DNA of 64,000 bases from positions 1-64,000 of the forward strand of contig NZ_JAKWBL010000004.1 of the NCBI RefSeq assembly GCF_022513635.1, written 5' to 3'. Shown piece by piece: positions 29,836 to 39,928 of this stretch (the first letter of the stretch is position 1; each line of letters begins with the position of its first letter). Position numbers and translations under genes: made by a program. Source of the stretch: Paraniabella ginsengisoli (GTDB taxonomy: Bacteria; Bacteroidota; Bacteroidia; Chitinophagales; Chitinophagaceae). A model generated the notes under the pieces. That model made no database searches. It was not told where the DNA came from and saw only the letters and a program-made list of their open reading frames with translations.

Positions 29836-30378
29836 CGATAAGCAAAAGGAAATTGATCAGCTGAATCACGATATTATTCAACAGCAAAAATATTTGAACA
29901 AGCGCTGCATACGCTCAAAAGTAGTGTGGATAAATCGTTGAGGCAATACACACTGCAAGCTCCGGTTGATGGGCAGATTACTTTTATACTACCTGTACAA
30001 AAAAATCAGCATATTGAGCAGGGAAAGCTATTAGGCTATGTTAATCCGCCTGACAGCAAGTATTATGCTGAAATCAAATTAGCCCAATACAATTTTGGCA
30101 AAGTAGATACCGGTATGAAAGTACAATTACGCTTCGACGCATATCCTTACCAGGAAACAGGCTTTGTACCAGGAACATTGAATTATATTTCTAAAGTAGC
30201 CATCGACAGTGGCTTTGTAGGAACCGTACGTTTAGACAAAGGGCTTACCACCAACCAGCAAAAAGCCCTGCCTTACAAACCCGGTTTAAAAGCGCAGGCG
30301 CTAATTATTACTAAGGATCAGCGATTGCTGGAAAGGCTATATTATAATATAGTGAAGTCGACGTCGCTAAATAAATAA
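29836..30378 (+). pseudogene. HlyD-family secretion adaptor, C-terminal half only
   Basis: A coiled-coil end (KEIDQLNHDIIQQQKYL) changes frame near 29905. It then gives LRQYTLQAPVDGQITFILPV, the lipoyl-like hairpin, GKLLGYVNPPDSKYYAEIKL, VDTGMKVQLRFDAYPYQETG and LKAQALIITKDQRLLERLYY. This is the barrel and C-terminal part of membrane-fusion proteins that work with peptidase-containing ABC exporters of bacteriocins. The N-terminal membrane anchor and first half are absent, and no ABC partner is in the window. Its place after the possible toxin genes suggests a former export module. Confidence 0.7.
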
Positions 30379-30787
30379 ATAAAGTGAGCTTTGGATTTTA
30401 ACATTGAGTGAATACGAAAAATTTTTCATCTTGTGCTGTAAGTTTGTAAGGATCTTAATGAAAAAATGTAAAACATATTCTCTGTCATATTTAAAGAAAA
30501 ATAGCATAAAGTGAAATCCAAATATTCTATTAATAGGTGTAACGTAAAATTCCCCTGCCAAAATTCATGCCGGCACAGTAAAGTTAGTTTATCTTTCTTT
30601 GAATTATTTTATGCCCAATAAGCCTATAGCTGTTTAGCAACGGCCCACCGGGCGGTGCACTTGTTGTTCATAACAATAGGTTTGACCAGCCCGGTTTTTA
30701 TATATGTGGTAGGGAATAAAAAGTAGAAAAAAATTAACGTTAGCCAAAATTATTGAGAAAAATTATCGTACGATCAGTGAGTGGTTT
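30379..30787. other. Intergenic, one repeated motif
   Basis: No gene seen. TGTTTAGCAACGG at 30631-30643 with ATGCCC and TAAGCC just upstream recurs at 31413-31448, on the other side of the XRE gene. Confidence 0.5.
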
Positions 30788-31027
30788 TTATTCTGGTAAA
30801 TCACCTGTGTAGTCAAATAGGTCTTTTGTAGCGATCTTTAATGCTTTAGCAAACTTTATTACAGTGATTATCTCGATATTCTTTTGGCCATTTTCGATTC
30901 TACTAATATCGGCATTGCCCACACCTGATGAAATCTCTAAATCAACTTGAGTAAGATTTCGATACTTTCTAAGCTGGCGCAGCCTTTGCCCAAATGCCAA
31001 TAATTCGTCATCAATATAATTACTCAT
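30788..31027 (-). CDS. XRE-family transcription regulator
   Basis: 79 residues, almost entirely a Cro/CI-type HTH: FGQRLRQLRKYRNLTQVDLE, then GVGNADISRIENGQKNIEI and FAKALKIATKDLFDY. It is divergent from the TlpA-SusC-SusD operon. Two palindromes lie between them, one next to its own start (31030-31059) and one inside the divergent promoter (31101-31116). It probably represses one or both transcripts; this is inferred from layout. Confidence 0.88.
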   Translation of the reverse strand: MSNYIDDELLAFGQRLRQLRKYRNLTQVDLEISSGVGNADISRIENGQKNIEIITVIKFAKALKIATKDLFDYTGDLPE

Positions 31028-31029
31028 TA

Positions 31030-31059
31030 TTTACCGGCAAGTTCTTATGAACCGGTAAA
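31030..31059. promoter_or_regulatory. Inverted repeat at the XRE gene start
   Basis: TTTACCGG (31030-31037) and CCGGTAAA (31052-31059), 14 bases apart, directly upstream of the minus-strand XRE start. Candidate self-regulation operator. Confidence 0.55.
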
Positions 31060-31098
31060 ATAAAATTTGTGTTTTAACGCAAATTGATTATATTTGAA

Positions 31099-31126
31099 TT
31101 GTCATTCTTGAATGACATTATATTTG
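31099..31126 (+). promoter_or_regulatory. Promoter with palindromic operator for TlpA-SusCD
   Basis: TATATTTG at 31119-31126 is a consensus -7 box and TTG at 31099-31101 a partial -33. Between them lies the perfect palindrome GTCATTC-TT-GAATGAC (31101-31116), well placed for repression. Transcription would begin near 31133 and leave a leader of about 410 bases. Confidence 0.65.
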
Positions 31127-31191
31127 CGATACTACAATTAAATTATTGATAGCATTCGCTTGGAGTCTCGGATAGAAAACTGGTAATTTTA

Positions 31192-31250
31192 ATGCACGAG
31201 ATGATAAGTAGAATGCCCACGTTTAGGCGTGGGCTCTCTTATTCGTGCAT
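31192..31250 (+). ncRNA. Structured leader hairpin (candidate regulatory RNA)
   Basis: Three nested perfect stems: ATGCACGA (31192-31199) with TCGTGCAT (31243-31250); ATAAG (31204-31208) with CTTAT (31238-31242); GCCCACG (31215-31221) with CGTGGGC (31228-31234). It lies about 300 bases before the TlpA-like gene, inside the predicted long leader. I have the impression that similar hairpins precede related TlpA-SusC operons elsewhere, which needs a search. Confidence 0.6.
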
Positions 31251-31545
31251 GGGTATACCAGTACCTCTATCCGGTGAGTTGAGTTCCACGCTTTTCTATG
31301 CTTGCCGCGTTGTAGCTCACTTACTTCGAGACTCATTCCGAACCCTCTACGGATGAGTGCCAAAACATCATATCAACACATTGTTTCGAGTGCGATAGCA
31401 TTTGAGGTATTGTATGCCCGTAAGCCAAAGAAGCCTGTTTAGCAACGGTCGTCGGGGTGGTGGGGCTGCCTTTTCTCATGGGCTAAGCCCTGCCTTACCC
31501 GACTTGAGTTCATACCATATCCTCTAACATTTAACGCATTGACTC
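31251..31545 (+). other. Remainder of the long leader
   Basis: No ORF with a good start; a second copy of the TGTTTAGCAACGG motif lies at 31436-31448. The stretch ends at the TlpA-like start. Confidence 0.4.
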
Positions 31546-32813
31546 TTGAAAATTTTAACGCTGTTGGGCGTAATGACCATCTTTTGCCATTACCTCAATG
31601 CCCAACCTCCTTCACCCCTTACCATTGGCAATGGCCTGCCAGGCAAGATTCACACCTACCTGGAGCAACAAGGTGTTTCTACCTCTAAACCTACCGTCAT
31701 CGAATTTTTCGCAACTTATTGTAGTACCTGCTTAAAATCTATACCGCGGCTAAACGAACTCCAAAAAAATTCGCAGGAAAGGTAAATATCGTTCTTGTTA
31801 CAGAAGAGCATAGAGAAAAAGTAACTGCACTATTTGATAAACCATTTTTAAAACAGGTGTCTCTTTCCGTTATTTCAAATGACACCCTGCTTAAAAAATA
31901 TCTGCCTTATGCATCTATACCACATGTTGTCTGGATAGATAGAGATGGAAAGATAGCAGCTATTACCAGCAGCGATCATGTTACTGCTTCGAATATAGAA
32001 AAACTGATTGCCGGAGCAGCTTTACAACTTCCGGTAAAAACCAGTTCATTCGACTACGATCCACAGAATTCTTTAGTAGCGCAGGTTCCAGACAAATCAA
32101 CAATTTATTTTCAGTCTTCCACAGTTGGTTATATACCCAATGCAAAAAGCAATATATATGGAAGCATAGAAGTAGAAAATGGTTTGGAGAAAAACTACTT
32201 TATTAATATGAAGCTGCTTAACCTGTTGCAAATCGCGCTCGACCGGATCAGCGCGAACCGCTTTATGATCAAAACCAAAAATCCGGAACAATTAATACCA
32301 TCGGAATTCGGTAAGCAAGAACCTAAACTTTATTCTTACGAAATCATCCATCCCAAAGGCTATAACAAATCTATTTATCTCCGGCAGCTTTTTAATGACA
32401 TAGGTACTGCTTCGGGACTTGATATAAAGCTGGAACCTGTTACTATGGATTGTTATGTATTACAAAAAACTGCGGCTGATATATTGCTAAAAACCAAAGG
32501 AGGCAAACCGTCTTTGTCGCTACCAAAAACCAACAAACCACAACTGATACTAACCAACCAGCCCATAAGCAGGCTGGTAAAAGTATTGAACACTGGCGGT
32601 GTTGACGCGCCGATTGTAATCGATGAAACAGCCCTGTCATCACCCGTGGATCTTGTCATTAAAGTTAACACGCTTAAAGACTTTAAAACGCTCAACAAAG
32701 GATTATTACCATACGGCCTAACCCTTGAAAAAGACAAACGCACCATCAACATGGTTGTTATCCGCGATGCGGATACAGCACGCTATTTATCACCCAAAAC
32801 CGAATCATTATGA
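31546..32813 (+). CDS. TlpA-like thioredoxin-fold protein with C-terminal extension, one frameshift
   Basis: About 422 residues. Signal segment MKILTLLGVMTIFCHYLNAQ (TTG start, no ATG nearby), then the redoxin domain with the CxxC pair in FFATYCSTCLKSIP, and IPHVVWIDRDGKIAAIT. A long C-terminal part of about 270 residues includes KLLNLLQIALDRISANRFMI and INMVVIRD and resembles DUF3738-type extensions. The frame changes once near 31779. Its stop overlaps the SusC start (ATGA), so translation is coupled. Periplasmic thiol reductase acting with the receptor is the inferred role. Confidence 0.8.
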
Positions 32814-35800
32814 GCAGACAGTTTTACCTACTTATTTTTATGCTGCTGGGTTACAGCTTTTGTTCCGCCCAGCAAATACCCATCACAGGCAATGCAGTTG
32901 ATGCGCACACAGGCAGCGCGTTACGCAACATCACGATTTACAATACCAGAACCGGGGTTTACCAAAAAAGTGATGCCAACGGAGCCTTTCAGATCAGGGC
33001 GCTGGCGGGTGACAGCCTTCGTTTTTCGAGAGTGGGTTATCACACCCGCCTTATCATTGTTACAACAGATAAGACAACTTTAGTTGTTGAGTTAACACCG
33101 GATGAAGCCATGATGGAAAGCGTGGTAGTTAATACCGGCTACCAGAAAATTCCCAGGGAAAGAAGTACCGGTTCTTTTGTACAGGTGGACAGCGCCCTGT
33201 TTAACAGGGCGGTCGGTGCCAGCGTATTAGATCGGTTAAACGGTGTAACCAGCAGTGTCCTGTTTGACCCCAATAAATCAAGACCGCCGATTACCATTCG
33301 CGGGATCGCTACTTTAACGGCTTCCGAAAAAATGGCCTATCCTTTAATCGTCATAGACAACTTCCCTTATGAAGGTGATATCAATAATATTAATCCCAAT
33401 GATGTTGAAAATATCACTATTTTAAGAGACGCTGCCGCAGCCTCTATATGGGGCGCAAGAGCCGGTAATGGCGTTATTGTGATTACCACTAAAAAAGGGA
33501 AACTCAATCAGCCCATACGCTTAAGCCTGAATAGTAATATTACCGTGCAGGAGAAACCCAACCTTTATTACCCTGCACAAATGTCTTCATCAGATTTTAT
33601 TGATATGGAGCGTTTTCTTTTTGACAAAGGTTATTATGATGCGGATCTTACCAATACTGGCGACAGGCCGCTGGTATCGCCGGTGGTAGAACTGCTGGCG
33701 CTACAAAGAGCAGGTGTTATAACAGGCAGTGATGCTGACCAACAGATCGATGCCTACCGCAATAAGGATCTCAGAAAAGATCTTTTGCAATATTACTATC
33801 GCAACCCTGTGCAACAGCAATATGCACTTTCGCTGTCCGGCGGAAAAGAGTCGGTTTCTTTCAGGGCATCGGGCGGGTATGACAAAAATATGGGGCCCAT
33901 AAATGGTAATAGCGATGACCGGGTCACACTAAATACAGATTTATTCATACAGCCGGTTTCAAAACTAACAGTACAGCTTAAATCCATGCTGGCCTTTACC
34001 CGGTCTGTAGATAATGGAGAACTTCCCCAAATAGCGCTGGGCAGGTTCAACTATCCTTATTCAAGCCTAATTAATGATGATGGCACGCCCGCCACCTGGG
34101 ATAAGGATTACCGCTCATCCTATAAAGATACTGCTGGTGGAGGTCGTTTACTGGGCTGGCAGTACCGGCCGCTGGATGAACTGTCCAATGCCGATAATAC
34201 CAGCAGCAGCCACGATGTATTACTGATGCTGAACACTACCTATCAATTTCATAAGATGTTGAAAGCCTCCGTGATTTACCAGTTTGAAAATGCAGGCACT
34301 AATACCCGTAACTATTACAACGAACAAACTTATTATACCCGCAACCTGATCAACCTGTATTCTGCTATCAATGGCGCTACAGTTACGCGTCGTATTCCTT
34401 TGGGTGGGATTTTAGATATGGCAGAAGGGCGGCTGACAGCGCATTCTTTAAGAGGGCAGCTATCACTCAATCACTCGTTCCGGTGGGGAACAGTTGCGGC
34501 CATTGCAGGAAGTGAAGTCCGAAAAGCCGTACATAAAGGTTCGGCATTCAGAAGTTATGGGGTTAGCAGCAACCTGACTTCTGTCAATGTAAATTACGAC
34601 CAGGTCTATCCCATTTTTGACGACCTTTTATCAGGCAATGTGATTCCTGCTAACACCCATTATACCGGCACAGATGACCGTATGGTTTCTTTGTACGCTA
34701 ATGCATCTTATGATTATCAAAACCGATATATCCTGTCAGCAGGCGCCAGAAAGGATGCATCCAATATACTCGGTGTAAGCACCAATAATAAATGGAAACC
34801 GCTATGGTCTGCAGGGCTTGCCTGGAATATCAGTAATGAAAGCTATTACCACTTTGATGCGCTTGCCTATCTAAAGCTCAGGGCCACTTATGGCTATAGC
34901 GGTAATGTCAACAATGCGATCCCGGCGGTAACTACTTTGAATTTTACATCTGTAAGCACTTCGCGCCTGAGCACACTTCCTTATGCATCGGTAGCCAATG
35001 TACCCAATAAAGACCTCAGGTGGGAAAAGATCGGGACACTAAACTTAGGTCTTGACTTTGGAAGCAAAGGCAGCGTGATTACCGGATCACTGGAGTATTA
35101 CATCAAAAATGCAAGCGACGTAATATCCCAGGTGCCTGTGGATATTACGATAGCAGGCACTACCGCATTATTAAAAAACAGCGCTTCCTTAAAAAGCACC
35201 GGTTGGGATCTTACGGTAAACACGATTAATATAAACAGGGCTTTAAAATGGGAAACCAGCTTTCTGTATTCTTATAATAAGGTTCAGGTCAAAAAGATAT
35301 TTGAAGATATTAAACCAGGCAGTACCGTTGGAGATGGCACTACGATTAATCCCATCATCGGCGAATCTCCCTATAATATCATCAGTTATCAATGGGCGGG
35401 ACTAAACCCTGAGAACGGCAACCCGAGAGGCTTCGTTGATGAAGGCCTGAGTGAAGACTATACTAATATCATCAAAGACCCCGGATGGGAAGATCTTAAG
35501 GTAAGTGGCAGCGCTATTCCCGAACATTTTGGCGGCATCAGAAATACCTTTTCTTATCATAAATTTTCTGTCTCGGCAAATATTACTTATATGCTGGGCT
35601 ATTATTTTCGTAAAGAGGCCTTGAGCTATACCAACTTATTTGCAAGCGGCGGCACTGATGGTGATTATTTAAAACGCTGGCAACAGCCGGGAGACGAGGC
35701 CCACACCCATATTCCCTCGCTGTTTTATCCGACAGACTATTACCGAGACCTGTTTTACAGCAACTCATCCGCCACTGTTTTAAAAGCAGACCATATCAGG

Positions 35801-35989
35801 CTAAAGGATATCCAGCTGGGATATAATATCGCATCCTCTAAGCCTGCAAACCGCCGTTTGTATCTCTATTGCTATATCAGCAACCTGGGTTTAATCTGGA
35901 GAGCCAACAAAGAAGGACGCGATCCTTCTTATCCCGAAAGCAGCCCTGCACCTGCGTCGTATGCGTTTGGGTGTAAGATCGAGTTGTAG
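32810..35989 (+). CDS. SusC/RagA-type TonB-dependent receptor
   Basis: 1059 residues, intact. Signal peptide ends YSFCSAQ; carboxypeptidase-D-like domain (ITGNAVDAHTGSALRNITIY); SusC box MMESVVVNTGYQKIP; plug with SVLDRLNGVTSSVLFD, ITIRGIATL and ITILRDAAAASIWGARAGNG; barrel; and the C-terminal strand YAFGCKIEL. It imports a bulky nutrient with its SusD partner, using TonB energy. The TlpA-like gene upstream overlaps it by 4 bases; SusD follows after 52 bases. The substrate is unknown and no glycosidase is linked. Confidence 0.93.
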   Translation: MSRQFYLLIFMLLGYSFCSAQQIPITGNAVDAHTGSALRNITIYNTRTGVYQKSDANGAFQIRALAGDSLRFSRVGYHTRLIIVTTDKTTLVVELTPDEAMMESVVVNTGYQKIPRERSTGSFVQVDSALFNRAVGASVLDRLNGVTSSVLFDPNKSRPPITIRGIATLTASEKMAYPLIVIDNFPYEGDINNINPNDVENITILRDAAAASIWGARAGNGVIVITTKKGKLNQPIRLSLNSNITVQEKPNLYYPAQMSSSDFIDMERFLFDKGYYDADLTNTGDRPLVSPVVELLALQRAGVITGSDADQQIDAYRNKDLRKDLLQYYYRNPVQQQYALSLSGGKESVSFRASGGYDKNMGPINGNSDDRVTLNTDLFIQPVSKLTVQLKSMLAFTRSVDNGELPQIALGRFNYPYSSLINDDGTPATWDKDYRSSYKDTAGGGRLLGWQYRPLDELSNADNTSSSHDVLLMLNTTYQFHKMLKASVIYQFENAGTNTRNYYNEQTYYTRNLINLYSAINGATVTRRIPLGGILDMAEGRLTAHSLRGQLSLNHSFRWGTVAAIAGSEVRKAVHKGSAFRSYGVSSNLTSVNVNYDQVYPIFDDLLSGNVIPANTHYTGTDDRMVSLYANASYDYQNRYILSAGARKDASNILGVSTNNKWKPLWSAGLAWNISNESYYHFDALAYLKLRATYGYSGNVNNAIPAVTTLNFTSVSTSRLSTLPYASVANVPNKDLRWEKIGTLNLGLDFGSKGSVITGSLEYYIKNASDVISQVPVDITIAGTTALLKNSASLKSTGWDLTVNTININRALKWETSFLYSYNKVQVKKIFEDIKPGSTVGDGTTINPIIGESPYNIISYQWAGLNPENGNPRGFVDEGLSEDYTNIIKDPGWEDLKVSGSAIPEHFGGIRNTFSYHKFSVSANITYMLGYYFRKEALSYTNLFASGGTDGDYLKRWQQPGDEAHTHIPSLFYPTDYYRDLFYSNSSATVLKADHIRLKDIQLGYNIASSKPANRRLYLYCYISNLGLIWRANKEGRDPSYPESSPAPASYAFGCKIEL

Positions 35990-36041
35990 AACCATAGACC
36001 ATGGACAATAGACAAATACATCACCTAATAAATATTTAGCC

Positions 36042-37433
36042 ATGCAAAAAATAATATTCAATACCTACACGATTCGGTTACTGATCTTTTTCACGTTCTT
36101 TTTTTACAGAGTTCCTGTAAAAAATTTCTGGAGGCCACTCTAATGAAGCCTTAGCTACCATTAATTCCATGCAGCAACTCCGATCGCTGATGGATAATGC
36201 TGTTAGTCTGAATAGCTATTATCCTTTTGTCGGAGCCATTGCAAGTGATGATTATTACATCACCGAAAAAGCCTACACCACCTATACCAGCGCCGAGTCA
36301 AAAAGCGCTTACGCGTGGGGGTTGGTGCAGGAATCCGCCGTGCCTAATGCCATTTGGGTGCAGAGTTATAAACGCATCCTTGCGGCTAATACGGTGCTGG
36401 ATCACTTTGATAATGTTGATGCCGGTGGGTTTACGCTTTCCGAACGCAATGCCATTAAAGGGGAAGCTTTATTTTACAGGGGTTTTAATTTTTTCCAGTT
36501 ATCACAGGTTTACGCGATGCCCTATCATCAGGACGATGCAGCGGCAGCGTTGGGCATCCCGCTAAAATTAAGTTCAGATATTAATGAGCCGATCAGCCGT
36601 GCTACACTCGCAGCCACTTTTGATCAGATCATTGCTGATCTGCAAATGGCGATCTCTTTACTACCTGCATCCGGCACACCCTTAGTGCGCCCCAATAAAA
36701 TTGCCGCTTATGCAGCCTTGTCCAATGTGTATCTTGTCATGGGACGTTTTACCGATGCCTTACAAAATGCGAACGCTGCATTAGCGCTCAAAAGCAACCT
36801 GATGGATTACAATGATTTTTCTTTAACTACCAATAATGTCATCCCACTCTACAATGAAGAAATTATCTGGCAGGCAGAACTAAGTTTAAGTTCCATCCTC
36901 AACACTTCCAGGTTAATTATTGATAGTAATTTATACCGGTCTTACCTGCCTGATGATCTCCGCAAACCCATTTTTTTAAACCATCCGCCACGGCTGGTGC
37001 TTATACACTAAAATCCAATTATAATAACTATCCCACCAGCGGTATGTTCTTTAATGGATTTGCAACAGATGAATTATTTCTCATCAAAGCAGAATGCCTA
37101 ACGAGGTTAGAGCGGCCTGATGAAGCCATGCAGGTGTTGAACCAGTTATTGGTGAAAAGATTTGATAAAAGCAGTTTTACGCCCATTGTAGTTCCTGACG
37201 GAAAGTCGGCGCTGGATATCATACTGGAAGAAAGAAGAAAAGAGTTATGCCTGAGAGGGATGTGGCGCTGGATCGATACCAGAAGATATAATGCTTACGA
37301 TGACAAAAAAATAATCCCTCAAAGATTAATCGATGGTCAAATCTACAGTCTGGAACCCGGCAGTTTGCATTATGCCTTTTTAATACCGCAGGCAGTGGTA
37401 GATCAGGGCAGCGTGGAGCAAAATAAAAGATGA
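36042..37433 (+). CDS. SusD/RagB-type lipoprotein, two frameshifts
   Basis: About 463 residues. The N terminus MQKIIFNTYTIRLLIFFTFF leads to a lipobox SSCKKFLEA after a T-run frameshift near 36107. SusD landmarks are NAIWVQSYKRILAANTVLDH, IKGEALFYRGFNFFQLSQVY, IPLKLSSDINEPISRAT, IAAYAALSNVYLVMGRF and FATDELFLIKAECLTRLERP. The C-terminal ILEERRKELCLRGMWRWIDT is also typical. A second frameshift lies near 36985. It binds substrate at the cell surface as the lid of the SusC upstream. It ends inside the inverted repeat at 37428. Confidence 0.9.
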
Positions 37434-37544
37434 GGCTGTAGGGTTTCACACAAAGGGAACAACGCCATTACTTCAAAATTAATCTTTGTTACGTTGCCTT
37501 CTTTGTCATCGTTGTGTGAAACAAAACCTTTGACAGCCCCATCT
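37428..37544. repeat. 117-bp inverted repeat, MITE-like or large terminator
   Basis: AGATGAGGCTGT (37428-37439) pairs with ACAGCCCCATCT (37533-37544) with one mismatch, and TTTCACACAA (37444-37453) with TTGTGTGAAA (37512-37521). Further inner pairing follows. Ends reading GGCTGT/ACAGCC resemble insertion-sequence termini. It lies between convergent genes and overlaps the end of susD, so it may also terminate both. Confidence 0.55.
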
Positions 37545-37556
37545 TTTTAAGCCTGC

Positions 37557-37883
37557 TTAGTTTTCGTAAGAAATTTTTCCTGATTCATTGGAAGGTGTTT
37601 CAGGATCTGCTTCCAGGTTTTCAAGATCTGTTTCGGTATCACCGGAGATCACGGGTTCATCGGTACTGCCATTCTCGGGTGCATGAAAACCACAGAATTC
37701 AGCGCTGCCTGTGCAGGGTGAGCCACCCAATTGATAGTCGGATGGCGTGGTACTGATGGAGCGGCCAGGCTTTAGAACCCAGTATTGATCGATAACTTTT
37801 TGGGGTTCCTGTGCTTTGAATGAAAGCAGGGTTATCGACAACATGCAAAAACATGCTGCCACCAATAGAACATACTTTTTCAT
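37557..37883 (-). CDS. Small exported protein, possibly DUF6520-like
   Basis: 108 residues, intact. Signal peptide MKKYVLLVAACFCMLSITLL followed by a mature chain with two cysteines in GSPCTGSAEFCGFH and an acidic Glu/Asp tail. Small proteins of this type often accompany TlpA-SusCD loci in Sphingobacteria; I loosely connect it with DUF6520. Function unknown. Confidence 0.6.
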   Translation of the reverse strand: MKKYVLLVAACFCMLSITLLSFKAQEPQKVIDQYWVLKPGRSISTTPSDYQLGGSPCTGSAEFCGFHAPENGSTDEPVISGDTETDLENLEADPETPSNESGKISYEN

Positions 37884-38177
37884 TTTGTAAAATTTTAATT
37901 GATGATAAAAATTGGTTTAAAAGCATTGTTTACCGTCCGGATAGTAAACTGCTTTACCAGCACGCTTTGGTTGTCATAACATGCTGGCGGGTTAAGTCCG
38001 GGGTATTATTCCCGTCGATGGAATGAGCGCTACTGTTGCAACAGTTTTAGGAATGTAGCCTAAAGTGTATGAATGAGGGTTAAGAAGTATTGCCGTTACA
38101 TTCCTCGATCGAATATACGATCCCGCTAAACCGAAATTGTTATCAATTCGTATATATTTTTTACTTGTAGTGTGGCG

Positions 38178-39151
38178 TTATCGTAAATCTGTTGGAGGAA
38201 AGCCAAAGTATTGTTTAAAGGCTTTGGAAAAATTGGATACGCTGGGAAACGCCAAGTCAAAAGCGATTTGAGACACGCTATGCTGGGTATGAGTAATCCG
38301 GTGATACGCCTCGTTCATACGGTTGGTAAGCCAGTAATGATAAGGCGATACCTGGAATTCTTTTTTAAAGATCGCTTTAAAAGCAGGCAGGCTCATATAG
38401 GCTTCCTGTGCCAGTTTGGCCAGGTTGGGTACTCCGGAAAAATCAGTATCCAACCGGTTACGGATCGAATAGATATGGCTGATCTGCTCCAGCGAAATTT
38501 TTCTGGTTTTAGGGTTCAGCTCGTATTTACAGGTCAGTGCATAGCTGAGTAGGGTACGTACATTTAGTTCCAGCAGGTAATCATTGACAGGACTCGTGCG
38601 TAGCAGGCTGATGACATTTCTGGCGGCATACAGCATGAAGCCGGTTGCATACAGCGGCGCCTGAAAAATACTGGTGGCGGTACCTGCCGTTATTTTATCC
38701 AGGAACGGTACTAGAATATCCGGAAAGTAATCGGTCAATCGCTCCAGATAATCAGGGCAGCAATGAATGTCAAGCGTTGTAGTGAGTTGCCCGGCTTCAA
38801 AGCTGGCGCGGCTCTCCATGTAAGGCAAATAAAACAAATTAAACTGGCAGGTCTTTACCGTCTGGTGGTCAAAGGGTAGTGCCTGATAAGAGACAGGCTG
38901 ATCCATCTGTAAAGAAAACTCAAGTAATGCCTCTTTACTGCGAGCCACAAAACCGCCTCTTTTAAACATTTTGTACCGGCTATGCCAAATGCTAAATTGT
39001 TTTTTTTGTACAAACTGAAAATCCATATTGCCCCAGCCCCCACGCAGCTAAAGCCAGTGCAGGCGGGAAGATACAGGCCAGATTTAGTTGGAGCATCTAT
39101 CCATGTAACAACGTCGCCGTTAAGCGACTTAATATCGAAAGGTGGTAGCAA
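38178..39151 (-). CDS. AraC-family regulator, one frameshift
   Basis: About 324 residues. The N-terminal part (MLPPFDIKSLNGDVVTWIDA) joins DFQFVQKKQFSIWHSRYKMF after a frameshift near 39030. The C-terminal double HTH is clear: LAQEAYMSLPAFKAIFKKEF and VSQIAFDLAFPSVSNFSKAF followed by KQYFGFPPTDLR. It is divergent from the siderophore-type operon. The sequence character is that of regulators linked to iron-siderophore genes in Bacteroidota, so it probably senses the siderophore or iron state. That is inferred. Confidence 0.85.
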
Positions 39152-39191
39152 GTTTTGTTAAATCGTACGAATTGATAAATAATATAGCTGA

Positions 39192-39241
39192 ATTGATAAC
39201 AGCAAACGCCACGGGCTGATGTAGCTTGCTGTTATATCAAT
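39192..39241. promoter_or_regulatory. Inverted repeat upstream of the siderophore operon
   Basis: ATTGATAACAGCAA (39192-39205) and TTGCTGTTATATCAAT (39226-39241) pair over 14 bp with a 2-base bulge around a 20-base loop, in the divergent region between the AraC and acetyltransferase genes. Could be an operator or leader hairpin. Confidence 0.5.
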
Positions 39242-39293
39242 CGTTACTAAAAAGGACAGGACAATTTAATCAATTTTTAAAAAACCGTCTGGG

Positions 39294-39895
39294 ATGATAC
39301 ATCAGCTTTTTACAGAACCGCATCACTTCTTTTATAGCAAACCGTTTGATGGCAGCACATTTTATATCCGCTCCATGCAATTGGAGCAGGATTTGGATTT
39401 AATACACCGCTGGGTAAATGCGCCTCATGCACACCGGTTTTGGCAAATGCAGGGAGCTAAAAAAGACCTTCGAACTTATTACCTCAAACAGAAAGAGGAA
39501 AATATTACCAGTACTTTTTTTGTTTGCAATGAACAGCAGCCCATTGCCCTTTTTGATGTCTACCAAGTAATATGGACAGCGCTACGCAGCTGTTATGACG
39601 CACGCCCAAGTGATTATGGCATCCACCTGCTGATGGCGCCACCCAGGGAATTAATCCCATTAAAAAAGACAGGAGCCCTGTATCTCAAAACATACTCGTG
39701 ACGATTATTGACATGCTTTTTTCATTTATATCTGTAGAACGCGTGGTAGCTGAACCCGACAGCTGCAACAAAGCAGCGCACCTGCTGGCCCAAAAAGCCG
39801 GGTTTGTGTTTCAAAAAGAAGTACAGCTGCCTGATAAAAGGGCAAGGCTCTATATGATTACCAAGGTTGGCTACCAAAAACGGGTGCAGGCTTAA
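39294..39895 (+). CDS. Siderophore-type N-acetyltransferase (IucB/RhbD-like GNAT), one frameshift
   Basis: About 200 residues. Landmarks of the IucB family are HRWVNAPHAHRFWQMQG near residue 40, FDVYQ near 85, DYGIHLLMAPPRELIPL near 105-120 and the C-terminal GNAT part ERVVAEPDSCNKAAHLLAQK and AGFVFQKEV. The frame changes near 39645 (A run). These enzymes acetylate N6-hydroxylysine or a related hydroxylated diamine using acetyl-CoA to form a hydroxamate. It starts the operon that ends with the N-monooxygenase. Confidence 0.85.
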
Positions 39896-39928
39896 GCCTT
39901 ATTACTTTCCACTTTAAAATTTTATGTT

